53,711 bases of DNA from Pseudomonas fluorescens (GCF_002022275.1 NZ_MSDF01000002.1:1-53711); one strand, 5' to 3'. Numbered from the stretch's first letter, positions 17,592-25,336 are shown. Numbers and translations: made by a program. Notes: generated by a model from the letters alone, not told the origin.

Positions 17592-18032
17592 ATGAGCCAC
17601 CGCGTGTTTTTTCTCAATGGGCCCAACGCCAACCTCTACGGGCTGGACAAAAACGGCGCCTACGGCAGTGAGAGCTTTGCCAGCATTGAAGCGCGCTGCC
17701 ACCGCCACGCCAGCGAACTGGGCCTGAGCCTGGTGTTTCGCCAGAGCAACCACGAGGGCGTGCTGGTGGACTGGATTCAAGAGGGCCGGCTGAACGGTGA
17801 CGCCATCGTGATCAACGCCGCCGGGTTGAGCTACAGCTCGGTGCCGATCCTGGATGCGCTACTGGCCTTCGACGGCCCGATCATCGAAGCGCACATGAGC
17901 AATATCTGGAAGCGCGAAAGCTTTCGGCATCAGTCGTACTTGTCCAAGGCCGCCACGGGCGTGATCGCCGGGTTGGGCGCGTTGGGTTACGAGCTGGCCC
18001 TCACAGCGGTAGCCACCTTGCTGAAACCGTAA
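17592..18032 (+). CDS. Type II 3-dehydroquinate dehydratase-like protein with altered active site
   Basis: A 146-residue protein of the AroQ family, dodecameric enzymes that dehydrate 3-dehydroquinate. The fold motifs are clear: FFLNGPNANLYG, RQSNHEGVLVDWIQEG, EAHMSNIWKRESFRHQSYLS, GVIAGLGALGYELAL. Its numbering matches the Mycobacterium tuberculosis enzyme without gaps, so residues can be compared. Y24, N75, H101, S103 and R112 are present, but the lid arginine 19 is Asp and His81 is Tyr, and NPGA is NAAG. It follows RidA by 17 nt, and GGAG precedes the ATG. Catabolic operon context and lost residues argue against shikimate synthesis as its main job. The reaction is unknown. Confidence 0.8.
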   Translation: MSHRVFFLNGPNANLYGLDKNGAYGSESFASIEARCHRHASELGLSLVFRQSNHEGVLVDWIQEGRLNGDAIVINAAGLSYSSVPILDALLAFDGPIIEAHMSNIWKRESFRHQSYLSKAATGVIAGLGALGYELALTAVATLLKP

Positions 18033-18049
18033 GTACACCACCGCTCAAC

Positions 18050-18136
18050 TGTGGGAGCTGGCTTGCCTGCGATGCCATCAACCCGGTCTGCCTGACACAC
18101 CGGGCCGCCCGCATCGCAGGCAAGCCAGCTCCCACA
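18050..18136. repeat. REPIN, TGTGGGAGCTGG family
   Basis: An inverted REP pair (CTGTGGGAGCTGGCTTGCC and its complement) lies between the AroQ-like gene and the flavin monooxygenase gene of the same strand. Because it is inside a possible operon, it may set unequal expression of the downstream gene. Confidence 0.88.
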
Positions 18137-18187
18137 GTTGGGCCTCGGTGTTGCGCAGATAAATTTCTTATTTCCAGGAAACGCCTT

Positions 18188-19438
18188 ATGTCAGTAGAAA
18201 CCATCAACACCCTGGTCGTCGGCGCAGGCCAGGCCGGGGTTGCCATGAGCGAACACCTGTCCCTGATGGGCGTGCCGCACATCGTGCTGGAGCGCCACCG
18301 CATCGCTGAACGCTGGCGTTCCGAACGCTGGGACTCGCTGGTCGCCAACGGCCCGGCCTGGCATGACCGTTTTCCAGGGCTGAAATTTGAGGGCATTTCC
18401 CCCGAAGCCTTCCCGCCGAAAGAGCGCATGGCCGACTACTTCGAAGCCTACGTCGATAAACTGCAGGCGCCCGTGCGCACCGGCGTGGAAGTGCAGCAAG
18501 TGGAACGCCACGTGGGCCGCCCCGGCTTCAAGGTCACCACCTCGGCCGGCGTGATCGAAGCCGCCAATGTGGTGGCCGCGACCGGCCCGTTCCAGCGCCC
18601 GTCCATCCCGGACATCGTCCCAGCCTCGGCGCCATTGCACCAACTGCACTCTTCCACCTACAAAAACCCGGGCCAACTGCCCGAGGGCGCCGTACTCGTC
18701 ATCGGCGCCGGCGCCTCCGGCTCGCAGATCGCCGAAGAACTGCAAAAGGCCGGCAAAACCGTCTACCTGTCCGTCGGCGAACACTACCGCCCGCCCCGCG
18801 CCTACCGTGGCCGCGACTATTGCTGGTGGCTGGGGGCGCTGGGCTTGTGGGACGAAGTCAAAATCCAGCCGAAGAAAAAGCACGTGGCCTTTGCCGTCAG
18901 TGGCTACGAAGGCGGTAAGACCGTGGACTTCCGCCGGCTCGCCCACCAAGGCATCCACCTCGTCGGCGTCACCCGCAACTGGGACGACGGCGTCATGACC
19001 TTCGAACCCGGCCTGGCCGCCAACGTGGCCGAAGGCGACCGCGCCTACTTCGACGTGCTGCGCGACGCCGACGCCTACATCGAAGCCAACGGCCTGCCCT
19101 TCCCCCAGGAACCCGACGCCTGGGAACTGCTGCCCGACCCCGAATGCCTGGTTAACCCCACGCTCAGCCTGAACCTGGCCGAGGTTGGCGTGACCACCAT
19201 TCTGTGGGCAACCGGGTTTAAATTCGATTTCAGCTGGCTGCAAGTGGATGCCTTCGACGAAAAAGGCGAGCCCTTCCACAAGCGCGGCATCTCGGCGCAG
19301 AGCGGGATTTACTTCCTCGGCCTGCCCAACCTGGTCAACCGTGCGTCGTCGTTTATCTATGGCGTGTGGCACGACGCGAAGTACGTGGCCGACCATATTG
19401 TTTTGCAGAATGAGTACATGTCCTACAGCAAGCCCTGA
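18188..19438 (+). CDS. Flavin-containing monooxygenase-like NAD(P)/FAD oxidoreductase
   Basis: A 416-residue class B-type flavoprotein. There are two Rossmann motifs: the FAD site TLVVGAGQAGVAMSEHL at residues 8-24 and the NAD(P)H site VLVIGAGASGSQIAEEL near 175. ERHRIAERWRSERWDSL follows the first, as in CzcO/YUCCA-like proteins. The late ATGFKFDFSWL is the usual third flavin motif. Such enzymes oxygenate nitrogen or sulfur, or make lactones and acids from ketones and imines. AGGAAACGCCTT precedes the ATG. It closes the RidA-AroQ-like-FMO series. A monooxygenase beside an imine-clearing RidA suggests amine oxidation, but this is inference. Confidence 0.83.
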   Translation: MSVETINTLVVGAGQAGVAMSEHLSLMGVPHIVLERHRIAERWRSERWDSLVANGPAWHDRFPGLKFEGISPEAFPPKERMADYFEAYVDKLQAPVRTGVEVQQVERHVGRPGFKVTTSAGVIEAANVVAATGPFQRPSIPDIVPASAPLHQLHSSTYKNPGQLPEGAVLVIGAGASGSQIAEELQKAGKTVYLSVGEHYRPPRAYRGRDYCWWLGALGLWDEVKIQPKKKHVAFAVSGYEGGKTVDFRRLAHQGIHLVGVTRNWDDGVMTFEPGLAANVAEGDRAYFDVLRDADAYIEANGLPFPQEPDAWELLPDPECLVNPTLSLNLAEVGVTTILWATGFKFDFSWLQVDAFDEKGEPFHKRGISAQSGIYFLGLPNLVNRASSFIYGVWHDAKYVADHIVLQNEYMSYSKP

Positions 19439-19560
19439 AACAGCAAAGTCCTAGGCGACAGCGCCTTGCTCCTTTGCCTACGCGTGCGTCAGAATCCGCC
19501 GGCTTGTGCGCTGGAGTGGGCGTCTCTAAGGTTGCCCGGTCGCTGAATACTCAGTGATCG

Positions 19561-19724
19561 GGTTTAGTAGCCCGCGTGACAACATAAAGTGCATGAGCTC
19601 ATCTCTCAGATGTTTTTGTCTGTGCTTGATGGTGGCTGTGCGCAGGGCGCCCGCGGGCGCGCCGGCTTTGTGTGTTTCCCCGGTCTACTAACCTGTGCAC
19701 AGCTGCCACCCCTTCGTTTAGTAG
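19561..19724 (+). promoter_or_regulatory. Structured leader before a DUF6124-like gene
   Basis: The 321-bp gap 19439-19759 has no convincing gene but much pairing potential. CTACTAACC (19685-19693) can pair with GGTTTAGTAG upstream (19561-19570) or with GTTTAGTAG downstream (19716-19724), so two exclusive structures are possible. GGTGGCTGTGC (19631-19641) pairs with GCACA-GCT-GCCACC (19697-19710) with one bulge, enclosing the palindrome GCGCCCGCGGGCGC. From memory, similar leaders precede related genes in other pseudomonads. Function is unknown, and a transcript from the other strand is also possible. Confidence 0.4.
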
Positions 19725-19759
19725 CGAAGAGGTGTTGGCCCTAATCAGGTACAACACAC

Positions 19760-20011
19760 ATGCATAAAGTAACGCCCAACCCGCCTCCAACACCCAGCTT
19801 GTTCAGTATCGCCGCCGACGCCAGCAGCGAAACCCTGATCACCAACAGCTATGAAACCTTTTCCTCGGTGACCGCCTTGTTGCTCGACCTGTCGGAGGAT
19901 CTAACCGGCAAGCAGCGCGATGTGGCGCTGGCGATTCACCAATTGAGTGAGTTGGGGGTTTTGTTGCTGGACAGATTGATGGAGCGGGAGGTCTCGGTAG
20001 CGGGTAGCTAA
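19760..20011 (+). CDS. Small DUF6124/DUF3077-like Pseudomonas protein
   Basis: An 83-residue acidic-to-neutral protein of a family that I recall as common and multicopy in fluorescent pseudomonads. The N-terminus is Pro-rich (NPPPTPSLF), followed by two helices (SSETLITNSYETFSSVTALLLDL and KQRDVALAIHQLSELGVLLLDRLM; both are typical). There is no signal peptide or catalytic motif. It is preceded by the structured leader and followed by a hairpin terminator, so it is probably a single-gene unit. Function is unknown. Confidence 0.7.
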   Translation: MHKVTPNPPPTPSLFSIAADASSETLITNSYETFSSVTALLLDLSEDLTGKQRDVALAIHQLSELGVLLLDRLMEREVSVAGS

Positions 20012-20049
20012 GATTTCAAATCAATAAGCTGGCAGATCAAGCAAATTGG

Positions 20050-20091
20050 GGTCAGACAACATTTAAAACTATGCTGATCTGACCTTTTTTT
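20050..20091 (+). terminator. Rho-independent terminator after the DUF6124-like gene
   Basis: GGTCAGA (20050-20056) and TCTGACC (20078-20084) form a stem followed by seven T. The loop is A/T-rich. The stem is a degenerate form of the GGGGTCAGACC hairpin found again at 21153. Confidence 0.65.
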
Positions 20092-20094
20092 CAG

Positions 20095-20565
20095 TCAGCC
20101 AACGGTGACACCACCGTTTACACAGTCGTGAATGGCGCCGTCGATCTTGCGACACAACAGCATCAGCACATCCGAAATGTCTGCATCGCAAGGGTCTATC
20201 GCCGCCCCCAGTGTGGACACCGTTATCGACGAACCGTCATTAATCACTTGGTCCGGCGTGGTCGACTGGATGGCCAGCCTTGCATCATATTGAGCTATTT
20301 TTTGTGCGGTCTCGCCGTTCGGGTCGAGGTTTTCCCATCCGATAATTTCCTGAATTTCCCCAGGTACCCAGTCAGGGTCGTCCTCAATTTGAATCAGAAA
20401 AGGGATAGGGGTATGGACCAGCAATTGTGGGATGACTATCCCATAGCCACTCCACTCCGTTACCGAGACGTGCCACGGGGCGTTTTCTCGCAGGTGTCTG
20501 GCAACGTCTGACAACGTCAAACCAACGCGTTTTGAGTTGTAAAAAATGTGTGCAGAGCTCGTCAT
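20095..20565 (-). CDS. Hypothetical protein
   Basis: A 156-residue protein that I do not recognise. It has no signal peptide and no membrane segment. It contains RVGLTLSDVARHLRENAPWHV near the start (a possible small helical domain), an aromatic-hydrophobic middle (IPFLIQIEDDPDWVPGE, IIGWENLDPNGE) and a conserved-looking Cys/Asp-rich end (DPCDADISDVLMLLCRKIDGAIHDC). This composition resembles immunity-type or phage-defence accessory proteins only in a general sense. It is divergent from the next hypothetical gene, and the pair lies between two related hairpins. Third-position G+C is lower than in neighbours, which suggests acquisition. Confidence 0.65.
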   Translation of the reverse strand: MTSSAHIFYNSKRVGLTLSDVARHLRENAPWHVSVTEWSGYGIVIPQLLVHTPIPFLIQIEDDPDWVPGEIQEIIGWENLDPNGETAQKIAQYDARLAIQSTTPDQVINDGSSITVSTLGAAIDPCDADISDVLMLLCRKIDGAIHDCVNGGVTVG

Positions 20566-20767
20566 AGCGTTGCGCCTGTCGACCATCGGTTATTTGCACG
20601 CGATGCTAAAGCGCTTGCGGGTTATAGGCAATTTCAAATGACTCCTTCCCTCCGTGAACATGATCACCACTGATACCGATAGAGAAAACGCCCGCCTTTG
20701 GTTGAAGTGCGGGGCGTTTGGGTGTGTGGTTCAATGCATCCATCAACCCATGCGCAAGGAGGCAGCC

Positions 20768-21076
20768 ATGAGCCGCTACGAAGGCAAACCATTTCTAAAG
20801 CTAGTGGATTTCTACATTTTAAAATCCATCGGCAAACTTGAGCCCGGGCAGTTGAATGCTCTGGCTCAAATTGAACCCAAACTACGCGAGACCTATGCCC
20901 TCCAGGGAACGTGGTTTGAAATAGTCGCCAAGCAGATGGATCTTCCAGATAACTTTTCCAGCCTTATCAACGCCCAATGGGATTCCTATTCCAACTATAT
21001 GCAGCAGAATGGATTGACTGCCGACCCCATGGAGTTCACCTACCGATTTGTAGATACCAACCTGGTCACTAATTAA
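20768..21076 (+). CDS. Hypothetical protein
   Basis: A 102-residue protein that I do not recognise. The start at 20768 has a strong AAGGAGG 6 nt upstream; the open frame begins 38 codons earlier without a plausible start signal. The protein is soluble and mostly helical (MSRYEGKPFLKLVDFYILKSI, LNALAQIEPKLRETY, DLPDNFSSLINAQWDSYSNYM). It is followed by a strong hairpin terminator at 21153. A/T-richer than the flanking operons, like its divergent neighbour, so the two were probably gained together. Confidence 0.7.
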   Translation: MSRYEGKPFLKLVDFYILKSIGKLEPGQLNALAQIEPKLRETYALQGTWFEIVAKQMDLPDNFSSLINAQWDSYSNYMQQNGLTADPMEFTYRFVDTNLVTN

Positions 21077-21152
21077 GGCATCCGCTTTTTGCGCAGGCCT
21101 TGATCCGAGCCGCAAGCAGCTCCTGAATAAATCTGCGAAATATCATGGGGGA

Positions 21153-21202
21153 AACGGGGTCAGACCACATTCAGACAAGAGTGGTCTGACCCCGTTTTTT
21201 GC
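21153..21202 (+). terminator. Strong hairpin terminator, GGGGTCAGACCAC stem
   Basis: AACGGGGTCAGACCAC (21153-21168) pairs perfectly over 16 bp with 21181-21196 and is followed by a T run. The 307-bp gap 21077-21383 holds only this and the promoter side of the crotonase gene. Confidence 0.75.
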
Positions 21203-21383
21203 GAGCCCGTTTTTAAGCTTGGCTAGAACGAGATCAACCGCAAACGAGCATTCCAACCAGGAATAAAAGTTAGTCCCGCTTGCCGCCTATAGCCGATTCA
21301 TTCCCTCCTTTAACCTCCCTGCGTCGACGCCAATCTGGCGCCCCGCCGAGTCGCTGCGACCCATTCCACAAAGGGAACTCTCG

Positions 21384-22295
21384 ATGCAAAGGTTATTCCA
21401 GACGATCTTCATATTCTCAGCACTTTCCCTGTCCACGGCGTCTGCCTTTGCGCAATCGGTCGACGACGCCAAAGCCCCCGCTGCCAACGTCACCATGGTC
21501 GATATTCCCACCAGTGCAGCCCACAAGATCACTGTCGAGCGTCGCGGTCAGGTCGTCTTGATCGGTATCAACCGGCCTTCCATTCAGAACCGGCTGGATC
21601 CGGAAGCGTATCTGGCCCTCGCCAAGGCCTATTACGACTACGACCATGATCCGTCGCTGCGTGCCGCAGTGTTGTTCGGGCACGGCGAAAACTTCTCGCA
21701 GGGCCTGGACGTTGAAGGCTTCAAGGCTGCTGCTACTTCGGGCGGGGTGACGCTCGGTGACGGCGCGATTGACCCGCTCGGCAAGAAAATGCCCTTCCTC
21801 ACCAAACCGTTGATTGTGGCGGTGCACGGTGACACGTGGAATATGGCGCACGAGCTGTTTCTGGTTGGCGATATACGGGTCGCGGCGAACAACACCGACT
21901 TCGGGCAGGACGAAAATACCCACGGTCGTTACCCGGGCGGTGGTTCGACCGTACGCTTCGTGCGCGAAGCCGGCTGGGGCAACGCGATGCGCTACATCCT
22001 GACGGGCGATCATTGGACCGCAGGTGAGGCCTACCGCATGGGAGAGATCCAGGAGATCGCCGGTCCCAAATCTTCCCTGGACCAAGCCATCAAGATCGCA
22101 AACAAAATCGCTGCCAATGGCCCGTTGGGGATCAAAGCATCGCTGGCCTCTGCACATCGGGTGATCGACCCGGTGCAAGCCGATGCGCTGTCCGGTTTGG
22201 ATGTGCAACGTGCAGCGCTGTATAAATCGAACGATTTTCAGGAAGGACGCAAGGCGGAAGCCGAAGGGAGAAAACCTGTCTACCAGGGTAACTGA
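21384..22295 (+). CDS. Exported crotonase-family protein
   Basis: A 303-residue crotonase-fold protein with a clear Sec signal peptide (MQRLFQTIFIFSALSLSTASAFA, cleaved near AFA/QSV), which is unusual because crotonases normally use cytosolic CoA thioesters. The fold is recognisable from HKITVERRGQVVLIGINRP, AAVLFGHGENFSQGLDVEGF (first oxyanion loop) and KPLIVAVHGDTWNMAHELFLVGDIRVAA. In the last, the usual GGG of the second oxyanion loop is replaced by WNMA. The ATG has AAGGGAA 7 nt upstream. It is convergent with a Tat-exported hydrolase 89 bp away. A periplasmic hydrolase or isomerase acting on a non-CoA substrate is possible; the reaction is unknown. Confidence 0.8.
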   Translation: MQRLFQTIFIFSALSLSTASAFAQSVDDAKAPAANVTMVDIPTSAAHKITVERRGQVVLIGINRPSIQNRLDPEAYLALAKAYYDYDHDPSLRAAVLFGHGENFSQGLDVEGFKAAATSGGVTLGDGAIDPLGKKMPFLTKPLIVAVHGDTWNMAHELFLVGDIRVAANNTDFGQDENTHGRYPGGGSTVRFVREAGWGNAMRYILTGDHWTAGEAYRMGEIQEIAGPKSSLDQAIKIANKIAANGPLGIKASLASAHRVIDPVQADALSGLDVQRAALYKSNDFQEGRKAEAEGRKPVYQGN

Positions 22296-22384
22296 GGCCC
22301 ATTGCACATCCCAAGGAGGCTGCGCCAAGCAGCCTCCGACGGGGTTGGTGCACGCTTTCGCAAGTGCTGAATCCAGGCGGCATC

Positions 22385-23464
22385 TCAGGCATTGAAGAAG
22401 GCCCGCAACTCTGCAAGCACCAGCTCAGGTCGTTCCTCAGGCAGCAGATGGCCGCAAGGCAACGCTTTGCCGGTCAAAGGGCCTGCGACCTTGGGTTTCC
22501 AGGTAGCCAGCACATCCCAGAGTTCACCCACCGTGCCCTTTGCGCCCCACAAGGCGTGCACGGGGGCCTGAACCTTGCGGCCCGCCGTATCGTCGGCGCG
22601 GTCCATATCTAGATCGATCCCTGCGGCCGCGCGGTAGTCCTCGCAAACGGCACGAATAGTTCCTTTGCAGCAGTAGCAGCGGATGTACTCCGCCATGGCT
22701 TCCGGCGTCACAGCACCGGGCGTCTTGCTTTGCACGAGGAGGTGTTCGCGCAGGTAATACGCAGGGTCCAGGCTTATCAGATGTTCGGGCATTGGACTGG
22801 GCTGAATCTGAAGGAACCACCACAGGTAGCGGGTCGCAAACTCTTTGTTGGTGCCGTCATACATCGTCAGCGTCGGCGCAATGTCCATGAAGACGACTTT
22901 CTTCACGGCGTCGGGATGGTCCAGGCAGAGTCGATGTGCAACGCGCGAGCCTCGGTCGTGGCTTGCAACAAGAAACGTCGCATGACCCAGCTGTTTCATC
23001 ACTTCGATCTGATCCAGCGCCATGGCCCGGAAAGAGTAGTTACTGTTATTTTCACTGTAAGCCGGCTTGCTGGAGTCGCCGTAGCCACGCAAGTCCGGTA
23101 TGACAACGCTGTATTCTTTGGCAAGCGCCGGAGCGACCTTGTGCCAGGTGACATGCGTTTCCGGGTGACCGTGCAGCAACAGCAAGGGCGGCCCGTCGCC
23201 TTTGGTCAATACGCGGATCGTCGCTCCCGATGTCTTGATGAACTGTGACTTGAAACCAGGAAACAGCTTTTGCGTGATCGCATCGGACAAAGGCGGCGGA
23301 AGCTCTGGCAGGACAGGACAACTGCCCGGCCCCTCAATCGGACTCGGAAGTGCCTCCAGCAGACGGTCAGGGGACACCGCCGTCGATGCCTGGGCAGATG
23401 CGTTTCTGATCAGCGCTGCCGCTGCAGCACTGATCGTAAGAGTCGTGAAGTGTCGTCTGTTCAT
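22385..23464 (-). CDS. Tat-exported alpha/beta hydrolase, haloacetate dehalogenase/epoxide hydrolase-like
   Basis: A 359-residue alpha/beta hydrolase with a Tat-type signal (NRRHFTTLTISAAAAALI). HGHPETHVTWHKVAPALA is the oxyanion-side motif. The nucleophile is Asp170 in ASHDRGSR, and the base is His339 in PCGHLLPEE. DLRGYGDSSKP matches the fluoroacetate dehalogenase group. In the helical cap, WWFLQIQPSPMPE aligns with that group's HWxFLxQPxPxPE, but the histidine that helps hold halide is Trp here. Dehalogenase, epoxide hydrolase or a related ester activity are all possible. It is convergent with the exported crotonase and lies 102 bp from a LysR gene on the same strand. Export is the unusual feature. 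Confidence 0.82.
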   Translation of the reverse strand: MNRRHFTTLTISAAAAALIRNASAQASTAVSPDRLLEALPSPIEGPGSCPVLPELPPPLSDAITQKLFPGFKSQFIKTSGATIRVLTKGDGPPLLLLHGHPETHVTWHKVAPALAKEYSVVIPDLRGYGDSSKPAYSENNSNYSFRAMALDQIEVMKQLGHATFLVASHDRGSRVAHRLCLDHPDAVKKVVFMDIAPTLTMYDGTNKEFATRYLWWFLQIQPSPMPEHLISLDPAYYLREHLLVQSKTPGAVTPEAMAEYIRCYCCKGTIRAVCEDYRAAAGIDLDMDRADDTAGRKVQAPVHALWGAKGTVGELWDVLATWKPKVAGPLTGKALPCGHLLPEERPELVLAELRAFFNA

Positions 23465-23566
23465 CGTGATCCTCGCTTACATCGTGTTGGAACCCCCTTG
23501 AATTAGATCACCTTCGGCGCAATGCCCTTCTTGAAATGATCGACAGCCTGTGATCGAAAAAACACA

Positions 23567-24460
23567 TTACAACCGGGTTCCGCTCTGAGCCTTGGCGACC
23601 TGCAGGAACCGCCCGATCAATGAGTCATCCACGTGCTGACTCAGCACGGCTGTACCCGTCTCGGACGGAGGCCATGTGCCGGCGAGCGGGCGCATCACGA
23701 CTTCGGTAAGACCCAGAGCACCCGAGGACTTCGGCAACAGGGCAACGCCCATTTGCGATGCGACCATGCTCAGAATGGTTTGCATCTCGCAGGCTTCCTG
23801 AATCGCGTTGGGGCTGAAGCCCGACGCGAGGCAAATGCTCAGCATGCGGTCAAAAAAACCAGGCGCCTGGCGGCGCTCATACAGAATGAAAGACTCCGAA
23901 CCGAGGTCCTTGGGATCGATTTTCCTGCACTTGGTCAGGGGGTGGTTCCTTGGAAGAAAGCACATGAAAGGCTCCTCCTCCAACGGCTGCACAGCCAGCT
24001 CCTTGGCTTCAAACGGCAAGCGAATAAAGCCAACGTCGATGTCCTTGCAGAGCAATGCGGCAACTTGTTGCGCGGAGGGCAGATTAACCATGTTCAACTG
24101 CACGCCCGGCAGGTGTTCCCGGTAGTAGCGAACAATTTTTGGAACAATTCCAAGCGCGGCGGACTGAACGAATCCAATCCGAATCGTGCCGACTTCCCCG
24201 GTCGCAGACTGCTTGGCATTTCGTTTGGCGGCTTCGAGTTCTTTAAGGATTCGCTGCACATTTTGGCGGAAACCCTCGCCTGCCCGGGTCAATGACACTG
24301 ACCGCCTATCGCGCTCAAACAGTGAAACACCGAGGGCAGATTCGAGGTTGCGAATCTGCACGCTCAGTGCCGATTGACTGAGGCAAAGTGCTGACGCGGC
24401 CCGGCCAAAATGCAGGTATTCGGCCAACTTCACAAAGGAATAAAGCCAAGGAAGTTCCAT
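23567..24460 (-). CDS. LysR-family regulator
   Basis: A 297-residue LysR protein. The HTH region is ELPWLYSFVKLAEYLHFGRAASALCLSQSALSVQI (core LHFGRAASALCLSQSALS), followed by LESALGVSLFERDRRSVSLTRAG. The effector domain starts with GEVGTIRIGFVQSAALGIVPKIV, like BenM/CatM-type regulators of aromatic or chlorinated compound genes. I use the ATG at 24460; a GTG six codons earlier is possible. It lies upstream of the Tat-exported hydrolase on the same strand, so joint regulation is plausible but not shown. Confidence 0.87.
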   Translation of the reverse strand: MELPWLYSFVKLAEYLHFGRAASALCLSQSALSVQIRNLESALGVSLFERDRRSVSLTRAGEGFRQNVQRILKELEAAKRNAKQSATGEVGTIRIGFVQSAALGIVPKIVRYYREHLPGVQLNMVNLPSAQQVAALLCKDIDVGFIRLPFEAKELAVQPLEEEPFMCFLPRNHPLTKCRKIDPKDLGSESFILYERRQAPGFFDRMLSICLASGFSPNAIQEACEMQTILSMVASQMGVALLPKSSGALGLTEVVMRPLAGTWPPSETGTAVLSQHVDDSLIGRFLQVAKAQSGTRL

Positions 24461-24802
24461 TGGAGCGAAGTCTCCCACTGTGCTGACTTAGTACCGCGTG
24501 ACCTATCACCTTTACGGCAGGTCGCTCGGCACACCCATGCCCTGTGAAAGAGACTGCTCTACTGCGCGGGTCTCTGATCCCACGACTTTCACCTGCGTTT
24601 TTACCACCTCTTTCCCGGCTGATTCATAAAACAAATTACAGGTGTGTTTCTTTGTCTGTGCCATTTGATGTGATTGCCGCAAACGTTAGGAGCGAAATCC
24701 AGCGACAGCGCCAACGCACCACCCTTTCACTGTTTGATGCAAAAAATCTAACGATCTCGTGGATCTGGCCTATCCGGACAATGGCAAAGGTTGGGTCTTG
24801 CA
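24461..24802. other. Intergenic region, 342 bp, no recognisable gene
   Basis: The region between the LysR gene and the acetyltransferase gene has plus-strand open frames with no family similarity or ribosome binding site. One short stretch of frame (VDLAYPDNGKGWVLHHVSL, about 24757-24812) reads like protein but is cut by stops, so it could be a gene remnant. I saw no promoter, repeat or RNA signature. Confidence 0.3.
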
Positions 24803-25336
24803 TCATGTTTCCTTACTTAACGGGGCTAAAGACAAGTGGTACCTCACCTCCAGCAGCAACGCACCGCCCCTCTCAAGCGTGCGCTCACTGCCTGGTTCCT
24901 CGGTGCATCCTGCCCTGCGATAAAACCGGATAGCCCTTTCATTACGGCTCAAAACCCAAAGCGTCAAGCATTCATAACCCTGCTGCTCCAACCACTGCAA
25001 ACCCGCCTTCCACAACGCCAGCCCCACACCCGTCTGCCAATAACCCGCTAACACGTAGATGGCCAGTACCTCACCCACATTCCCCCCGGCAACATCCTCA
25101 TCACGGCTGGCGCCAACCGATATCCAACCCACAACCTGATCATTCACTTCAGCAACCAATACGCACGATTCCCCCGCTTCAATCGCACGAACCCAGTGAG
25201 CTTCCCGCTTGGCCAGCATCGCCCCCAGCGAGTTCAAATAGTCGGCCGGTATCAAATCGCGATAGGCCTCTTGCCAGCTGCTGACATGCACCTGGGCAAT
25301 GGCCTTGGCGTCGGTAGGTAATGCGTTGCGAATCAT
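24803..25336 (-). CDS. GNAT-family N-acetyltransferase
   Basis: A 177-residue acetyltransferase. The N-terminus IRNALPTDAKAIAQVHVSSWQEAYRDL is typical of the family branch with an SW-x-x-AY-x-x-L motif. The CoA site is in GEVLAIYVLAGYWQTGVGLALWKAGLQWL (core VLAGYWQTGVG), where the usual Q/RxxGxG/A is QTGVG. LWVLSRNERAIRFYRRAGC is the conserved C-terminal part. The ATG used has GAAGGATG 9 nt upstream; another ATG lies three codons earlier. It acetylates an unknown amine. No operon partner. Confidence 0.88.
   Translation of the reverse strand: MIRNALPTDAKAIAQVHVSSWQEAYRDLIPADYLNSLGAMLAKREAHWVRAIEAGESCVLVAEVNDQVVGWISVGASRDEDVAGGNVGEVLAIYVLAGYWQTGVGLALWKAGLQWLEQQGYECLTLWVLSRNERAIRFYRRAGCTEEPGSERTLERGGALLLEVRYHLSLAPLSKET

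Noticed and set aside
18191..19396. Minus-strand frame of 401 codons
   Set aside because: It is antisense to the flavin monooxygenase. It is long because of high G+C codon bias, and low-complexity.
19599..19793. Minus-strand frame of 64 codons across the structured leader
   Set aside because: Arg- and His-rich low-complexity product without start signal. A transcript on this strand is possible, but a protein is not supported.
22305..22340. Hairpin GGAGGCTGC/GCAGCCTCC between the crotonase and hydrolase genes as a terminator
   Set aside because: The stem is perfect, but no T run follows on either strand, so it is not called. It may still slow transcription from both convergent genes.
24544..24933. 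Plus-strand frame of 129 codons
   Set aside because: No family similarity, overlaps the acetyltransferase gene in antisense, and there is no ribosome binding site.
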